In this document: in pieces, positions 1 to 9,141 of the stretch | Numbering within the stretch: the stretch's first letter is position 1 | How the letters are laid out: each line of letters starts with the position of its first letter | Origin: Natronococcus pandeyae | GTDB taxonomy: Archaea > Halobacteriota > Halobacteria > Halobacteriales > Natrialbaceae | Reading direction: 5' to 3' | DNA length: 64,000 nucleotides | Assembly (NCBI RefSeq): GCF_008122205.1 | Contig: NZ_PHNJ01000008.1 | Coordinates: 124,001 to 188,000, forward strand | The notes under the pieces: generated by a model | Databases searched by the model: none | Told to the model about the DNA's origin: nothing | The model's input: the letters and a program-made list of their open reading frames with translations, nothing else | Translations under genes and position numbers: made by a program

Positions 1-726
1 GGGCTGTTCGGCCGAGATCGTCGTGATCATCGCGTCCGTCCCTCCGGGATAGTTCGCGATGACATAGTACGCCGTCAGAACCGCGCCAAAGACCATGAGC
101 ACGCCCTGGATCGCATCGGACCAAATCGAGGCGAGCATTCCACCGACAACGGTATAAAATCCGACGACGGCGAGGCCGATCAGGAGTGCCTCGAAGAAGC
201 TCACAGGGAGGACCAGCGCACCGACGATACCGAGGGCTGCATACTGTGCGGCCAGATACCCCATACAACCGAGCAATACTGCGGTCGCACCGAGCAGTCG
301 TACCCGTTCGTCCTCGAACCGGTAGTACATCGCGTCGGGAACGGTAATGGCGTCGCGAAGTTCACCCAGCATTCGCATCTTTCGGCCGAGCAACCAGTAC
401 GAGAGGACGAATCCGAACGGCGTTCCGACGGCGACAATGATCATGTATTCTAGCCCGACGACGAAGCCGGTTCCCGTTACGCCGATCATTCCCCAGCCAC
501 TCTGTATTGATGCAAACATGGCCAGCGCAACGACGAAGACGCCGCCACGCCGACCCGCAACGAAGTACTCCTCTCGATCGGTCTGATACCGACCGGCCAG
601 TATTCCGATGGCGACCATCAATAGCGAAAAGAACACGAACAACACAAGCGCGTTCGGAGAATAGTACTCGACGCCGAGTTCTTCGCCCCACGTCTGAAGC
701 GGAACAGTTGTCGATGGAACTATCAT
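1..726 (-). CDS. sodium:solute symporter (SSF) family permease, C-terminus outside window
   Basis: The reverse strand reads from an ATG at 726 without a stop to base 1, giving 242 residues of a multi-spanning membrane protein. Several hydrophobic helices are visible, with the SSF-like start FFSLLMVAIGILAGR followed by EEYFVAGRR and a QSGWGM segment, the arrangement seen in the first helices of sodium:solute symporters. The family imports organic solutes such as acids, sugars or osmolytes with Na+. The start overlaps the stop of the small upstream gene (ATGA at 723-726), so the two are probably translationally coupled. The substrate cannot be read; the nearby IclR regulator and amidohydrolase suggest a carboxylate or catabolic substrate, which is inference. 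About half of a usual SSF protein is present. Confidence 0.85.
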   Translation of the reverse strand, partial: MIVPSTTVPLQTWGEELGVEYYSPNALVLFVFFSLLMVAIGILAGRYQTDREEYFVAGRRGGVFVVALAMFASIQSGWGMIGVTGTGFVVGLEYMIIVAVGTPFGFVLSYWLLGRKMRMLGELRDAITVPDAMYYRFEDERVRLLGATAVLLGCMGYLAAQYAALGIVGALVLPVSFFEALLIGLAVVGFYTVVGGMLASIWSDAIQGVLMVFGAVLTAYYVIANYPGGTDAMITTISAEQP

Positions 727-893
727 TCACCTGCACCCTCCCGACTGATTGTGTCGGTCGACTGTGTCTCCCGCTCTTCGATCTCGACGGTTTCGAATCG
801 GTATCCGAAGTACAGCGCGAGGCCGAGGACGAGAACGACCAGCACGAGTATTATTTCGACGACTGGCGTCGGAAAACCGAAGAGGAAGCTCAT
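723..893 (-). CDS. small membrane protein coupled to the SSF permease
   Basis: This 56-residue ORF starts at 893 behind a strong Shine-Dalgarno-like GGAGGTG about ten bases upstream. It has one hydrophobic segment (about residues 9-30, VVEIILVLVVLVLGLALYFG) and a charged, acidic tail rich in Glu and Thr. The stop overlaps the SSF start by four bases, so it looks like a small accessory subunit made with the transporter. Small one-helix partners encoded directly before SSF genes are known in prokaryotes, but I do not recognise a named family here. Its role (stability or assembly of the permease) is inferred from position only. Confidence 0.6.
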   Translation of the reverse strand: MSFLFGFPTPVVEIILVLVVLVLGLALYFGYRFETVEIEERETQSTDTISREGAGE

Positions 894-1057
894 CGATTAA
901 CCACCTCCTTCAGCGATCTGTGTCGGCTTTTTATCGCGTACTGTACGTACCGCACCACACGCTGGTCAGTGTCAACGTTCACCATTCCGTATATTCGGAT
1001 TCTTTCATATTCAATAAATCTTGTCCCGAGAGAGATGTATAGGTCTTATAAGCAATC

Positions 1058-1074
1058 GTTCGAGCAATTTGAAT
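1058..1074. promoter_or_regulatory. candidate operator upstream of the IclR gene
   Basis: The palindrome GTTCGA-N5-TTGAAT lies about 65 bases before the IclR start codon, between it and the divergent small-membrane-protein/SSF pair. A near-identical but perfect copy (GTTCGA-N5-TCGAAC, sharing GC.AT in the spacer) follows the gene at 1941-1957, and a further GTTCGAAC occurs at about 1089. IclR proteins bind palindromes and often autoregulate, so this is a plausible binding site for the neighbouring regulator; that is inference. Confidence 0.5.
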
Positions 1075-1138
1075 GAATCTATACCGCGTTCGAACTACGG
1101 GAACAACACTTTTGTCAGCTCCAGCGAATTAATATCGT

Positions 1139-1906
1139 ATGACAAGCAACTCGAAACACAGGCCGGTCGAAACCGTCGACACAGCGTTCGAGATCATCGA
1201 CGTTCTCAAGCGCAAGGATGGCGCCGGGATCACCGAAATCGCCGACGAACTCGGACTCGCGAAGAGCACGGTCCACCGGCACGTGAAGACCCTCGAGGAG
1301 CGCGGACTCCTGCTCCAGGAGGAGCACAACTACCGCATCAGCACGTGGTTTCTAGACTACGGGGTTTACGTCCGCAACCGTCATCCACTGTTCGACGTCG
1401 TCAAACCAAAGGTGGACGAACTCGCCGCCGAAACCGACGAGAAGGTCTGGTGTGTCATCGAGGAGCACGGGATGGGTGTTCACATCTACGGCGCCGAGGG
1501 CCGCCACTCCGTGAAAACGCACGCCCGGATCGGAAAGCGAACACCCCTCCACCAGTTCGCCGCCGGCAAGGCCATCCTCGCCCATCTCCCCGACGAGCGG
1601 GTCGACGAGATCCTGACCGAGTACGGACTCGCCGCGAAGACGTCCCAGACGATCACCGACCGCGAGGAACTGAACGATCGCCTCGAGGGGATCCGCGAGA
1701 GAGGGTACGCGTTCAACCACGAGGAGTCGGTCCGCGGCGTGCACGCCGTCGGCGCACCGATCAGAGACCAGTCGGGAACGGCGATCGGCGCGATCAGCGT
1801 CGCGGGACCGGCGAACCGATTGCGCGATACGGCGTTGGCCGAGGAACTCCCGACGCTTTTGCTGGGCGCGACCAACGAGGTCGAGATCAACCTCGCTCAC
1901 TCGTAG
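1139..1906 (+). CDS. IclR family transcriptional regulator
   Basis: The 255-residue protein has the standard IclR architecture. An N-terminal winged helix (about residues 8-70) contains the recognition-helix stretch ELGLAKSTVHRHVKTLEERG, and a C-terminal GAF-like effector domain (about 80-250) contains LHQFAAGKAILAHL and a late GAISVAGP segment. The length is normal for the family. It is transcribed away from the SSF pair and towards the amidohydrolase, which lies convergently. The start is preceded by AT-rich sequence (GAATTAATATCG) that may be a promoter for a short-leader transcript. IclR proteins commonly control catabolic genes for aromatic or organic acids, so the likely targets are the adjacent transporter and hydrolase. 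Matching palindromes on both sides of the gene support local binding. Confidence 0.92.
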   Translation: MTSNSKHRPVETVDTAFEIIDVLKRKDGAGITEIADELGLAKSTVHRHVKTLEERGLLLQEEHNYRISTWFLDYGVYVRNRHPLFDVVKPKVDELAAETDEKVWCVIEEHGMGVHIYGAEGRHSVKTHARIGKRTPLHQFAAGKAILAHLPDERVDEILTEYGLAAKTSQTITDREELNDRLEGIRERGYAFNHEESVRGVHAVGAPIRDQSGTAIGAISVAGPANRLRDTALAEELPTLLLGATNEVEINLAHS

Positions 1907-1940
1907 GCGCTCGCGACCGATCGAAACGGTGAACGATAGT

Positions 1941-1957
1941 GTTCGAGCTATTCGAAC
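1941..1957. promoter_or_regulatory. perfect palindrome, second candidate IclR operator
   Basis: GTTCGA-GCTAT-TCGAAC is a perfect 6-bp inverted repeat with a 5-base spacer, 35 bases after the IclR stop. It matches the site before the gene at 1058-1074 in most positions. Having the same dyad on both sides of a regulator gene argues for a protein binding site rather than a terminator. Confidence 0.5.
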
Positions 1958-2026
1958 GAAAGAGTTCCGAATATCCGTGCGCTGAGCCGCCCGCTGGCGA
2001 TGATCGACGATCGTTTTCGAGAGTCT

Positions 2027-2048
2027 ATTACAACCATACCTTTGTAAT
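2027..2048. promoter_or_regulatory. inverted repeat ATTACAA-N8-TTGTAAT
   Basis: A perfect 7-bp inverted repeat with an 8-base spacer lies in the intergenic space between the convergent IclR and amidohydrolase genes. It has no following T-run on either strand that would make an obvious terminator. It may be a binding site or an attenuating hairpin; nothing more can be said. Confidence 0.35.
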
Positions 2049-2173
2049 GTATCGATAACGGTTACGAGTATGCGATCGATATTTCGTCGAATCCTTCGTC
2101 CACACATCGTTCCCACAGCTCGAACGAAGAGCGAGAACGGACGGAACGCGTACGATGGGGTGATCGACGAGAG

Positions 2174-3043
2174 TTACAGGCCGAGGAACTCCTCCGCGTT
2201 CTCCCAGAGGATCTTGCGCTGGATCTCCTCGTCGAACCCCAGTTCGGCGAACTGCTCGAGCCACGGTGCGGGCTCGAGCATCGGGTAATCGGTGCCGAAC
2301 ATCACCTTGTCCGAGAGGAGCGATTTCGCATAATGAAGCACCTGGTCGTCGATGTACCTAGGCATCCATCCCGAGAGGTCCATGTAGACGTTTCCCTTCT
2401 GCTGGCAGATGGCGAGCTGTTCTTTCTCCCAGGGGTAGGCCGGATGAGCGATGAGAATCTGCAGGTCGGGGTACTCGGCAGCCACGTCGTCGATCAGCAT
2501 CGGGTTGCCGTACTTGATCTTCAGGCCGCGACCGCCGGGCGAACACGCGCCGAGCGTCGAGTTCCCGCCGTGGAAGACGACCGGGACGCCGAGGTCCTCG
2601 ATCGTCGCCCAGAGCTCCTCGTGTTCGGAGTCGGAGGGGTCGAACCCCTGTGCGATCTGCTGGAACTTGAACCCGCTGAGGTCGAGGTCCTCGACGCAGC
2701 GGATCGCCTCCTCGACGCAGTCGTCCTTGAGCGGATCGACGGAGCCGAAGCCGACGAAGAAATCGGAGTATTCGTCGCGAACCTCCGCGACGTAGTCGTT
2801 CGGAACTGGCGGATTGCCGGTGTTCGTTTCGGCGTCCCAGCCCAACAGGACAGCGCGGCCGACGCCGGCCTCGCGATACTCCGCGATCATGTTCTCGTAG
2901 GTATCGGTCTCGAGATCGGCGCCGAATCGGTCGGCGGCGTCCTTCATCATCTGCCCGCCGGCGTCGTGGAGGAATTCGCTGGTCGGCTGATGCGCGTGCA
3001 TATCGATTGCTCGCGGTTCGTCGAGCACCGGTAGAGAACTCAT
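2174..3043 (-). CDS. amidohydrolase family protein (amidohydrolase_2 / ACMSD-like TIM barrel)
   Basis: The 289-residue protein begins with the metal-binding motif IDMHAHQ (about residues 14-20), has a central VVFHGGNS stretch, ILIAHPAYPWEKE and ends with FGTDYPMLEP followed by an ILWENAEEFLGL tail. This is the signature order of the amidohydrolase_2 superfamily, which holds metal-dependent decarboxylases and hydrolases such as ACMSD, 2,3-dihydroxybenzoate decarboxylase and lactone hydrolases. The usual length is 270-330 residues, so it looks complete. It is probably cytoplasmic because no signal peptide is present. The neighbours (IclR, SSF transporter) fit a small catabolic pathway, but the substrate is unknown. 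A TATA-like AAAAATACATA lies about 25-35 bases before the ATG. Confidence 0.85.
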   Translation of the reverse strand: MSSLPVLDEPRAIDMHAHQPTSEFLHDAGGQMMKDAADRFGADLETDTYENMIAEYREAGVGRAVLLGWDAETNTGNPPVPNDYVAEVRDEYSDFFVGFGSVDPLKDDCVEEAIRCVEDLDLSGFKFQQIAQGFDPSDSEHEELWATIEDLGVPVVFHGGNSTLGACSPGGRGLKIKYGNPMLIDDVAAEYPDLQILIAHPAYPWEKEQLAICQQKGNVYMDLSGWMPRYIDDQVLHYAKSLLSDKVMFGTDYPMLEPAPWLEQFAELGFDEEIQRKILWENAEEFLGL

Positions 3044-3549
3044 ACTGTTCTCGAGACCGCGGTTCCATATGTATTTTTCTTATGAATATCTCGTTACTGT
3101 TCCGGAATAGATGAATACACTCGAACGAAACCGAACAGAAGGACCACATATATTGAATAGAGAAGGATGAAGTAGCTATCCGTCACTAAGAATGTCGTAC
3201 AACGATCGTAGATTCCTGCGAACAGCCTGGGCGCCGCCAGCATTTCCACTCGCCTATTCAGTCGAAATTGCTCCAAACGGTTCCTGACGGTGAATTCGGG
3301 CGTTTGGATTGTACGACTGATCGGAATCTGATACGGGGGGACTGCTATGGAGTAGTAATTCTCAGTGGAGAGCTATCCTATGTGTGTAAGTTCATACTAT
3401 TATCTCTATCTGGTAGCTTCGCTGTTTTTGATCTTGTGAAACGTCTACTCGAGGTGTTTGTCATCGAACCGATCCCAACGGCGAGGACTGCAGGCGGGAA
3501 TCTCGAGTCGACAATCGAACGGGTCGAGAACGCAGCAGTACCTAATCGG
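3044..3549. other. intergenic, no supported gene
   Basis: About 500 bases separate the amidohydrolase start from the stop of the Gfo6-like gene. Near 3066-3080 the reverse strand carries a TATA-like AAAAATACATA that should drive the amidohydrolase as a near-leaderless transcript. The rest is less GC-rich than the surrounding genes. The open frames found there do not resemble any family I know and mostly overlap the coding strand of the next gene. Confidence 0.5.
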
Positions 3550-4620
3550 TTAGAGGTCGACCGGTTCTCCCTCGTCTGCGGCCCGGTGGATCGCCTCGAT
3601 AACCTGCATGTCGACGAGTCCGTGTCGACCGTCGGGATGGATCTCGCCGTCGGTGAGCACGCGATCCGCGAAATAGTCGAACACCTCTTGCACTTCTCGT
3701 TCTGCGTCGAACGTCCCGTGCTCGACCTCGACAGTGAGATCGCCGCGGGAGAGTCGCAGCGACGCCTCGCCGTGAAACGCCGGGTCGAGTTCGATCGTCC
3801 CCTCGGTTCCGGTGACCTTCAGGTGCGTATCCTCGTGGGCGCGCTGGCTCGAGGTCGAGATCATGTGGACGTCGTCCTCGAACAGCAGCGTCGAGGACGA
3901 CCGCTCGTCCGGCACGTCGTCGAACGCCTCGTGATGCGAGGACATCTGTGACTGGACGGTGACCGGATCCTGCTGGAGCAGGTACCGTGCGGTGTTGATC
4001 GAGTAGATGCCGAGGTCCATCACCGACGTCCCGTACCCGGTGATATCCGGATCGAGCCGCCACTGGTCGTGGTCGGGGATCATCTCGAGCAGCGGCTGGC
4101 TGTTGGCGCCGTAGACGCTGACGGGGTCACCGACGAAGCCCGACTCGATGAGTTCCCGCGCCCGCCGAACGGCCGGCTCCGTCTGCATTCGGTAGGCGAC
4201 CATCAGGGGGACGTCCTCCTCCTCGCAGGTCTCGACCATCTGCTCTGCGCGCTCGACCGTGGCCTCCATCGGCTTCTCGCAGAGGACCGCCTTCCCCAGT
4301 TCCGCGGCCGTCTCGGCGTACTCGAGATGGAACGCGTTCGGCGTGCCGATGTAGACCGCGTCGTAGGCGTCGCTGGCCGCTCCGTCGTGGTACTCGTCGT
4401 AACTGATCCCGTGCTCGACGTCGTTGTCTTCGGCGATCTCCGCCGCTTTCTCGGTCGAACTACTCACCAGCACCGAGACCTCGCCGAGGTCCGAAGACTC
4501 GATGGCCGGAATGGCGACGTCGACGGTCCACCAGCCGAGCCCGATCAGTGCGTAGCGGACGGTTCCGTCCTCCGTCGTCTGCCAGTCTCGCTCCTCGTAG
4601 CTGTCGATCCAGTCGTGCAT
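3550..4620 (-). CDS. gfo6: Gfo/Idh/MocA oxidoreductase, D-xylose 1-dehydrogenase-like
   Basis: A longer open frame reaches to 5103 but overlaps the UspA gene; the ATG at 4620 (MHDWIDSYEERDW) gives 356 residues, the normal Gfo/Idh/MocA size. The Rossmann nucleotide site is VRYALIGLGWWTVDVAIPA (about residues 21-39), followed by VYIGTPNAFHLEYA and the catalytic EKP motif in VLCEKPMEATVERAEQM. The WxTxxDGTVRxAxIGLGWWT start strongly resembles, from memory, the haloarchaeal NADP-dependent D-xylose 1-dehydrogenase (Gfo6/Xdh) that opens the oxidative xylose pathway. No other pentose-pathway gene is adjacent, so substrate assignment is tentative. The next gene downstream on the strand is unrelated; UspA lies 35 bases upstream. 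Confidence 0.75.
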   Translation of the reverse strand: MHDWIDSYEERDWQTTEDGTVRYALIGLGWWTVDVAIPAIESSDLGEVSVLVSSSTEKAAEIAEDNDVEHGISYDEYHDGAASDAYDAVYIGTPNAFHLEYAETAAELGKAVLCEKPMEATVERAEQMVETCEEEDVPLMVAYRMQTEPAVRRARELIESGFVGDPVSVYGANSQPLLEMIPDHDQWRLDPDITGYGTSVMDLGIYSINTARYLLQQDPVTVQSQMSSHHEAFDDVPDERSSSTLLFEDDVHMISTSSQRAHEDTHLKVTGTEGTIELDPAFHGEASLRLSRGDLTVEVEHGTFDAEREVQEVFDYFADRVLTDGEIHPDGRHGLVDMQVIEAIHRAADEGEPVDL

Positions 4621-4655
4621 CACTGAAAGGGTACTCGGAGAAGGAATAAAACCTC

Positions 4656-5084
4656 TTACCCGTTCCCGACGACCAGCACCGGGCGCGTCGCGAGTCTGGT
4701 GACCCCGTCGACCGTACTGCCGAGCAGCGCGCGTTTGAACTCCGAGCGGCCTCGAGAGCCGACGACGATGGCGTCTACGCCGCGCTCGCCCGCGTGGGCG
4801 ACGATCTCCTCGTGCGGAACGCCGGCACGGAGACCCGTCTCCACGTGGATCCCTGCGTCGTCGGCCGCCTCCTCGAGCGCGGCCAGCGACGCCTCGGCCC
4901 GCTCTCGAAGCCGCTGTTCGGCCTCGTCCGGGTCGACGATATCGTTGTCGTATGCCGTCCGCGTCTCGACGACGGCGACTCCGTAGAGCGTCGCGTCGAG
5001 GCGTTTCGCGAGACCGATCGCGTGCTCGGCGGCCAGCGACGCGGTGTCGCTGCCGTCCGTCGCGACGAGAAGCGAGTCGTACAT
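4656..5084 (-). CDS. universal stress protein, UspA family
   Basis: The ATG at 5084 (MYDSLLVATDGSDTASLAAE) gives 142 residues, the family length. The upstream extension to 5150 is rejected because the UspA fold begins at MYDSLLVATDGS. The ATP-binding signature is clear near the end: VVGSRGRSEFKRALLGSTVDGVTRLATRPVLVV, i.e. G-x2-G-x9-G-(S/T). Such proteins are cytoplasmic nucleotide-binding dimers that help cells through starvation and stress; haloarchaea carry many copies. It sits 35 bases upstream of the Gfo6-like gene in the same direction and may be co-transcribed. Confidence 0.92.
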   Translation of the reverse strand: MYDSLLVATDGSDTASLAAEHAIGLAKRLDATLYGVAVVETRTAYDNDIVDPDEAEQRLRERAEASLAALEEAADDAGIHVETGLRAGVPHEEIVAHAGERGVDAIVVGSRGRSEFKRALLGSTVDGVTRLATRPVLVVGNG

Positions 5085-5181
5085 ACGTGACCGTACGGAC
5101 CACCGCGACAAAGATGTACAGGCTGAGCAGGCCAAAGCCTCGCCGTTCACACCCAGCGTTACTACCGTTCCGACCGAGTCG

Positions 5182-5661
5182 TCACTCGTCGGTAACCGGG
5201 TTTCGAGCCGACACCGCTGCGATGACGTTCTGGACGTACCGCATACTCGTCGCGATCGACATGATACCGTCCATCAGCGCCTGCTGACTCGCTCCGTCGG
5301 GATAGACGCGATACTCGACCTGAATCGTCTCGGCGTCTCGTAGTTCGCAGGACGTCCCCTCCTCGTCGAGAAACGTGTAGAACCCCGGCGTCGCGGCGAG
5401 CATCGGTCCGACGTACTGGAGCAACTCACTGCGGCGCTGGTCGTCCCGGAGCAGGGTTCTGGCTGCATCGGTGTCGAATCCGTTCCGGCCGACGATCCGG
5501 ATCGGGCCGAACTCGGTTTCCTTGATGACGTGTACCGGGAGCTGTGAGAGCTCGACCTGGAAGTTGAACGCGGTCTCCTCGTCACTGTGACGAGTTACGG
5601 CACCGATTGCGGTGTCGTCCAACCACTCACGTACCTGCGTTTCGCTCACGTGCATCGACAT
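5182..5661 (-). CDS. conserved haloarchaeal protein, possibly DUF2299-like
   Basis: This 159-residue soluble protein starts MSMHVSETQVREWLDDTAIG and is predicted to be alpha/beta with no signal peptide, membrane segment or cysteine motif (a single Cys at about residue 105). The opening of a short helix with REWL followed by a beta-rich body (FNFQVELSQLPVHVIKE, PIRIVGRNGF) and a helical C-terminus resembles small DUF2299-type proteins, but I hold this only loosely. A second Met at residue 3 is an alternative start. It is transcribed in the same direction as UspA, about 100 bases upstream of it. Function unknown. Confidence 0.65.
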   Translation of the reverse strand: MSMHVSETQVREWLDDTAIGAVTRHSDEETAFNFQVELSQLPVHVIKETEFGPIRIVGRNGFDTDAARTLLRDDQRRSELLQYVGPMLAATPGFYTFLDEEGTSCELRDAETIQVEYRVYPDGASQQALMDGIMSIATSMRYVQNVIAAVSARNPVTDE

Positions 5662-5769
5662 ACGGATCCGTCCACGGCTGCTCGAATAAGGCTTCAGCGC
5701 GCTCTAGCCTGCAAATCGAACGCGGACCGCAGGTAGGGGCGGGCCTGATCCGAGTCCGGGTCGCCGCGA

Positions 5770-6684
<915 letters not shown>

Positions 6685-6726
6685 GGTTCGATTCCGTTTT
6701 GGTACTGGTCGAAGCGGTCGAGGGGG

Positions 6727-7443
6727 TTACGCCGATTCGGCTTCCGCTTCGTCCCCGTCGTCCCCGTCGGACTCGTCGTCCTCCCCGTCCGCGACCGTTT
6801 CGATGATCTGTTCGGTCATCTCCTCACGGCTGAGGTTCGCCTTGACGCCGACGTCCTTGGCGACCGACTGCAGGTCCTGGTACGACATGACGCCCAGGAA
6901 GTCCTCAAGCGTTTCGCGTCGGAGATTCTCGAGGTCGTCGACGGACGGCTCGCTGGGTGCTTCTTCCTCGTCGGTCTCCGCTTCTTCGTCTGCAGCTTCC
7001 TCGCTCTCGTCTTCTTCCTCCTCGTCAGCTTCCGGTTCCTCCTCTAGCTCGTCCTCCTCTTCTTCGCCTTCTTCGTCCTCGTCGGCCTCCTCCGATTCGC
7101 CGTCGGTGAGGCTGCCGGCTACCGACGAGAGAGCGTCGTCGCCGACGACGCTGGCGATCGCCTCGCTGATCGCCGTCCGAATCGCCGACACGAGATCCGA
7201 AATGATCTCGCGGAGGTTCTTGCTCTCCTCGAGACCCTGTCTGAGGGTTTCCTGGATCTCTCCGCCGATCTGGGCGCCGATCTCGCGTCCGAATTGCTCG
7301 CCGAACTTGCGGCCAACGGCCGCACCGACGTCGCCACCGTCGAGATTGTCCTCGAGACTGCCGTCGCCGAGCAGATCCGCGACATCGACCTGTTCGGTGA
7401 CTTCGTCGGTGACCATCTCTTTCAGTCCGGAGTCCTCACTCAT
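6727..7443 (-). CDS. acidic glycine-zipper protein C of the cluster
   Basis: Start at 7443 (MSEDSGLKEMVTDEVTEQV) gives 238 residues; an ATG nine bases upstream is an alternative. Residues about 35-65 carry a run of small-residue steps (GAAVGRKFGEQFGREIGAQIGGEI) with Gly every four residues, a glycine zipper like those that pack helices in membranes or oligomers. A helix SEAIASVVGDDALSSVAGSL follows, then a Glu/Asp tract, and finally a conserved-looking C-terminal domain (SVDDLENLRRETLEDFLGVMSYQDLQ). The zipper is clearly related to that of the next upstream gene (7489-7986), so the two are paralogues. It has no signal peptide. Membrane association or self-assembly is inferred from the zipper. 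Confidence 0.75.
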   Translation of the reverse strand: MSEDSGLKEMVTDEVTEQVDVADLLGDGSLEDNLDGGDVGAAVGRKFGEQFGREIGAQIGGEIQETLRQGLEESKNLREIISDLVSAIRTAISEAIASVVGDDALSSVAGSLTDGESEEADEDEEGEEEEDELEEEPEADEEEEDESEEAADEEAETDEEEAPSEPSVDDLENLRRETLEDFLGVMSYQDLQSVAKDVGVKANLSREEMTEQIIETVADGEDDESDGDDGDEAEAESA

Positions 7444-7488
7444 CGGCCCCACCTCGAGCCGGTCGTACGAGAGAACTCGGTTTCATGG

Positions 7489-7986
7489 CTAGTCGTCTCC
7501 CTCATCCTCGTCCGCTTCCTCTTCCTCTTCGGATGCTTCGCTTTCGGACTCGTCGTCCTCGCCATCTTCGTCGTTGCTCTCGGCTTCTTCGTCCTCAGCT
7601 TCGTCTTCGTCCTCGGCTTCTTCTTCCTCGTCTTCGTCCTCGGCTTCTTCTTCTTCCTCAGCTTCGTCTTCGTCCTCAGCTTCGTCTTCGTCCTCAGCTT
7701 CTTCTTCTTCCTCCTCCTCAGCCTCTTCTTCCTCCTCCTCGTCTTCGTCCTCGCCGGGACTGAGCAGTTCCTCGACGACGAGTTCGCCGATGGTCTTTCC
7801 GAGGCTTTCGCCGATCTTTCGGCCGATGACCGCGCCGATCAGTCCACCGAGGGTCTCCCCGAGTGGCTCCTCCTCGTCGATCTCGCCTTCCCACTGGGTT
7901 CCTTCGATGAGTTCCTCCAGTTCGAGGTTCTCGGTGATCTTTTCGTAGTCGATCTGCTGGGTCAGTGATGTGGATTCCTCGCTCAT
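7489..7986 (-). CDS. acidic glycine-zipper protein B of the cluster
   Basis: The 165-residue product has an N-terminal domain (about 1-75) followed by an almost pure Glu/Asp/Ala tail to the end. The zipper reads LGETLGGLIGAVIGRKIG and ESLGKTIGELVVEELLS, matching the GRKFGEQFGREIG pattern of gene C downstream. The start lies two bases from the stop of gene A, so they are co-translated. Length and composition suggest an assembling or membrane-associated core with a highly charged, disordered brush. I know of no described function. Confidence 0.75.
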   Translation of the reverse strand: MSEESTSLTQQIDYEKITENLELEELIEGTQWEGEIDEEEPLGETLGGLIGAVIGRKIGESLGKTIGELVVEELLSPGEDEDEEEEEEAEEEEEEEAEDEDEAEDEDEAEEEEEAEDEDEEEEAEDEDEAEDEEAESNDEDGEDDESESEASEEEEEADEDEGDD

Positions 7987-7988
7987 TG

Positions 7989-9014
7989 TTATGCTTCGGA
8001 CTGCGACGTTTCTTCGTTAGACTCTTCGTCCGGCTCGAGTTGGTCGATCAGTGCCTGGAGAATCTCCCGGACCACCGTCGCGACGAACTCCTCGACGGGG
8101 AGACTCGGTAGGAGTCCGCGGAGGCTCTCCTTCATCGTGCTGAGCGCGCCCCGGATTCTCTCTCCCGCCGAACTGAGTGCGGAGGAGATCCGGCCCTCGC
8201 CGTCCTCCTCGCTCTCGGCCTCTTCGTCTTCCTCTGCCTCGTCTTCCTCGTCCTCGCCCTCGTCACTGCTGAGGAGTTCGCTGACGAGTTCGCGCGGCTT
8301 GCTCACCAGAGAAGTAAGCGCCTCCTTGGACTTGCCCAGCAGCGAACTGATCGCCTCCTTGGGCTTGCTCAAAAGCGACTTGATGCCGCCCAGAAGCGCC
8401 TGCGAGCCGTCGAGCAGTCCGGTGACTGCCGACAGCAGGTTCCCGACCAGATTGCCCTCGCCCGGCCGGGCCGAGACGTCGAGCGTGACCGGATTCAGGT
8501 TGACCTCGAGGCCGAGCACGTCGAGGAAGAGCCCGTCGAGGTCGAGGTGCAACACGTTCGACGCGTCGTCACCCTCGTAGACGTCTTCCGCGTCCTCGAC
8601 GTGCTCGCTGGTTTCTTCTTCCTCCTCTGCTTCCTCGTCTTCGGCTTCTTCTGCCTCCTCATCGGCTTCTTCCTCGGCTTCTTCCTCTGCTTCTTCTTCT
8701 GCCTCCTCGCTTTCCTCGTCCTCGGCTTCGGCCGCTTCCTCGGATTCCTCCTCAGCCTCGGCTGCTTCCGCTTCCGTCTCGTCGGCTTCTTCCTCGTCTT
8801 CAGCCTCTTCCGCTTCCGTTTCGTCCTCCTCGTCGGGTTCCTCGTCGGGTTCCTCCGCCTCTTCGACTTCTTCCTGTACCTCTCCGCCGTCTGTCAGTAT
8901 CCGGCGTTCCGCTCGAGCCTCGTCCTCGTCCGTTCGCGGTGGAGTTGAACCAGATCCGACCGATACGCGATCCGAATACTCTTCCGAGTCGTCGGGTTCT
9001 CGCCTCCCAGTCAT
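7989..9014 (-). CDS. acidic protein A of the cluster, with amphipathic repeats
   Basis: Start at 9014 (MTGRREPDDSEEYSD) gives 341 residues; the 21 extra codons upstream lack the acidic composition and are excluded. The order is a disordered N-terminus, a long Glu/Ala tract (about 60-150), then a hydrophobic beta-like domain LHLDLDGLFLDVLGLEVNLN and LDVSARPGEGNLVGNLLSA. Next come three to four tandem amphipathic units of about 12 residues (SLLSKPKEAI, SLLGKSKEAL, SLVSKPRELV), another acid tract and a helical C-terminus. The LGLEV...G.GNLLGNLL pattern resembles, from memory, a motif seen in bacterial hypothetical proteins. It is the first gene of the operon and probably has its own promoter in 9015-9141. 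Confidence 0.75.
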   Translation of the reverse strand: MTGRREPDDSEEYSDRVSVGSGSTPPRTDEDEARAERRILTDGGEVQEEVEEAEEPDEEPDEEDETEAEEAEDEEEADETEAEAAEAEEESEEAAEAEDEESEEAEEEAEEEAEEEADEEAEEAEDEEAEEEEETSEHVEDAEDVYEGDDASNVLHLDLDGLFLDVLGLEVNLNPVTLDVSARPGEGNLVGNLLSAVTGLLDGSQALLGGIKSLLSKPKEAISSLLGKSKEALTSLVSKPRELVSELLSSDEGEDEEDEAEEDEEAESEEDGEGRISSALSSAGERIRGALSTMKESLRGLLPSLPVEEFVATVVREILQALIDQLEPDEESNEETSQSEA

Positions 9015-9141
9015 TATTCGACAAAACAGACGAGAGTGTCCGTTGTGGTGGTTTGCCTTGCGTATGCGACCGTTCAACGGTAGCCCGGTAATTCAAAACC
9101 TGTGAGGTGCCGAACTGTCAACTAACAATACTCGAGTTCGG

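Noticed and set aside
3550-5103. 517-residue version of the Gfo6-like protein
   Set aside because: The extra N-terminus overlaps UspA and is Arg-rich nonsense; the Rossmann fold starts just after the ATG at 4620.
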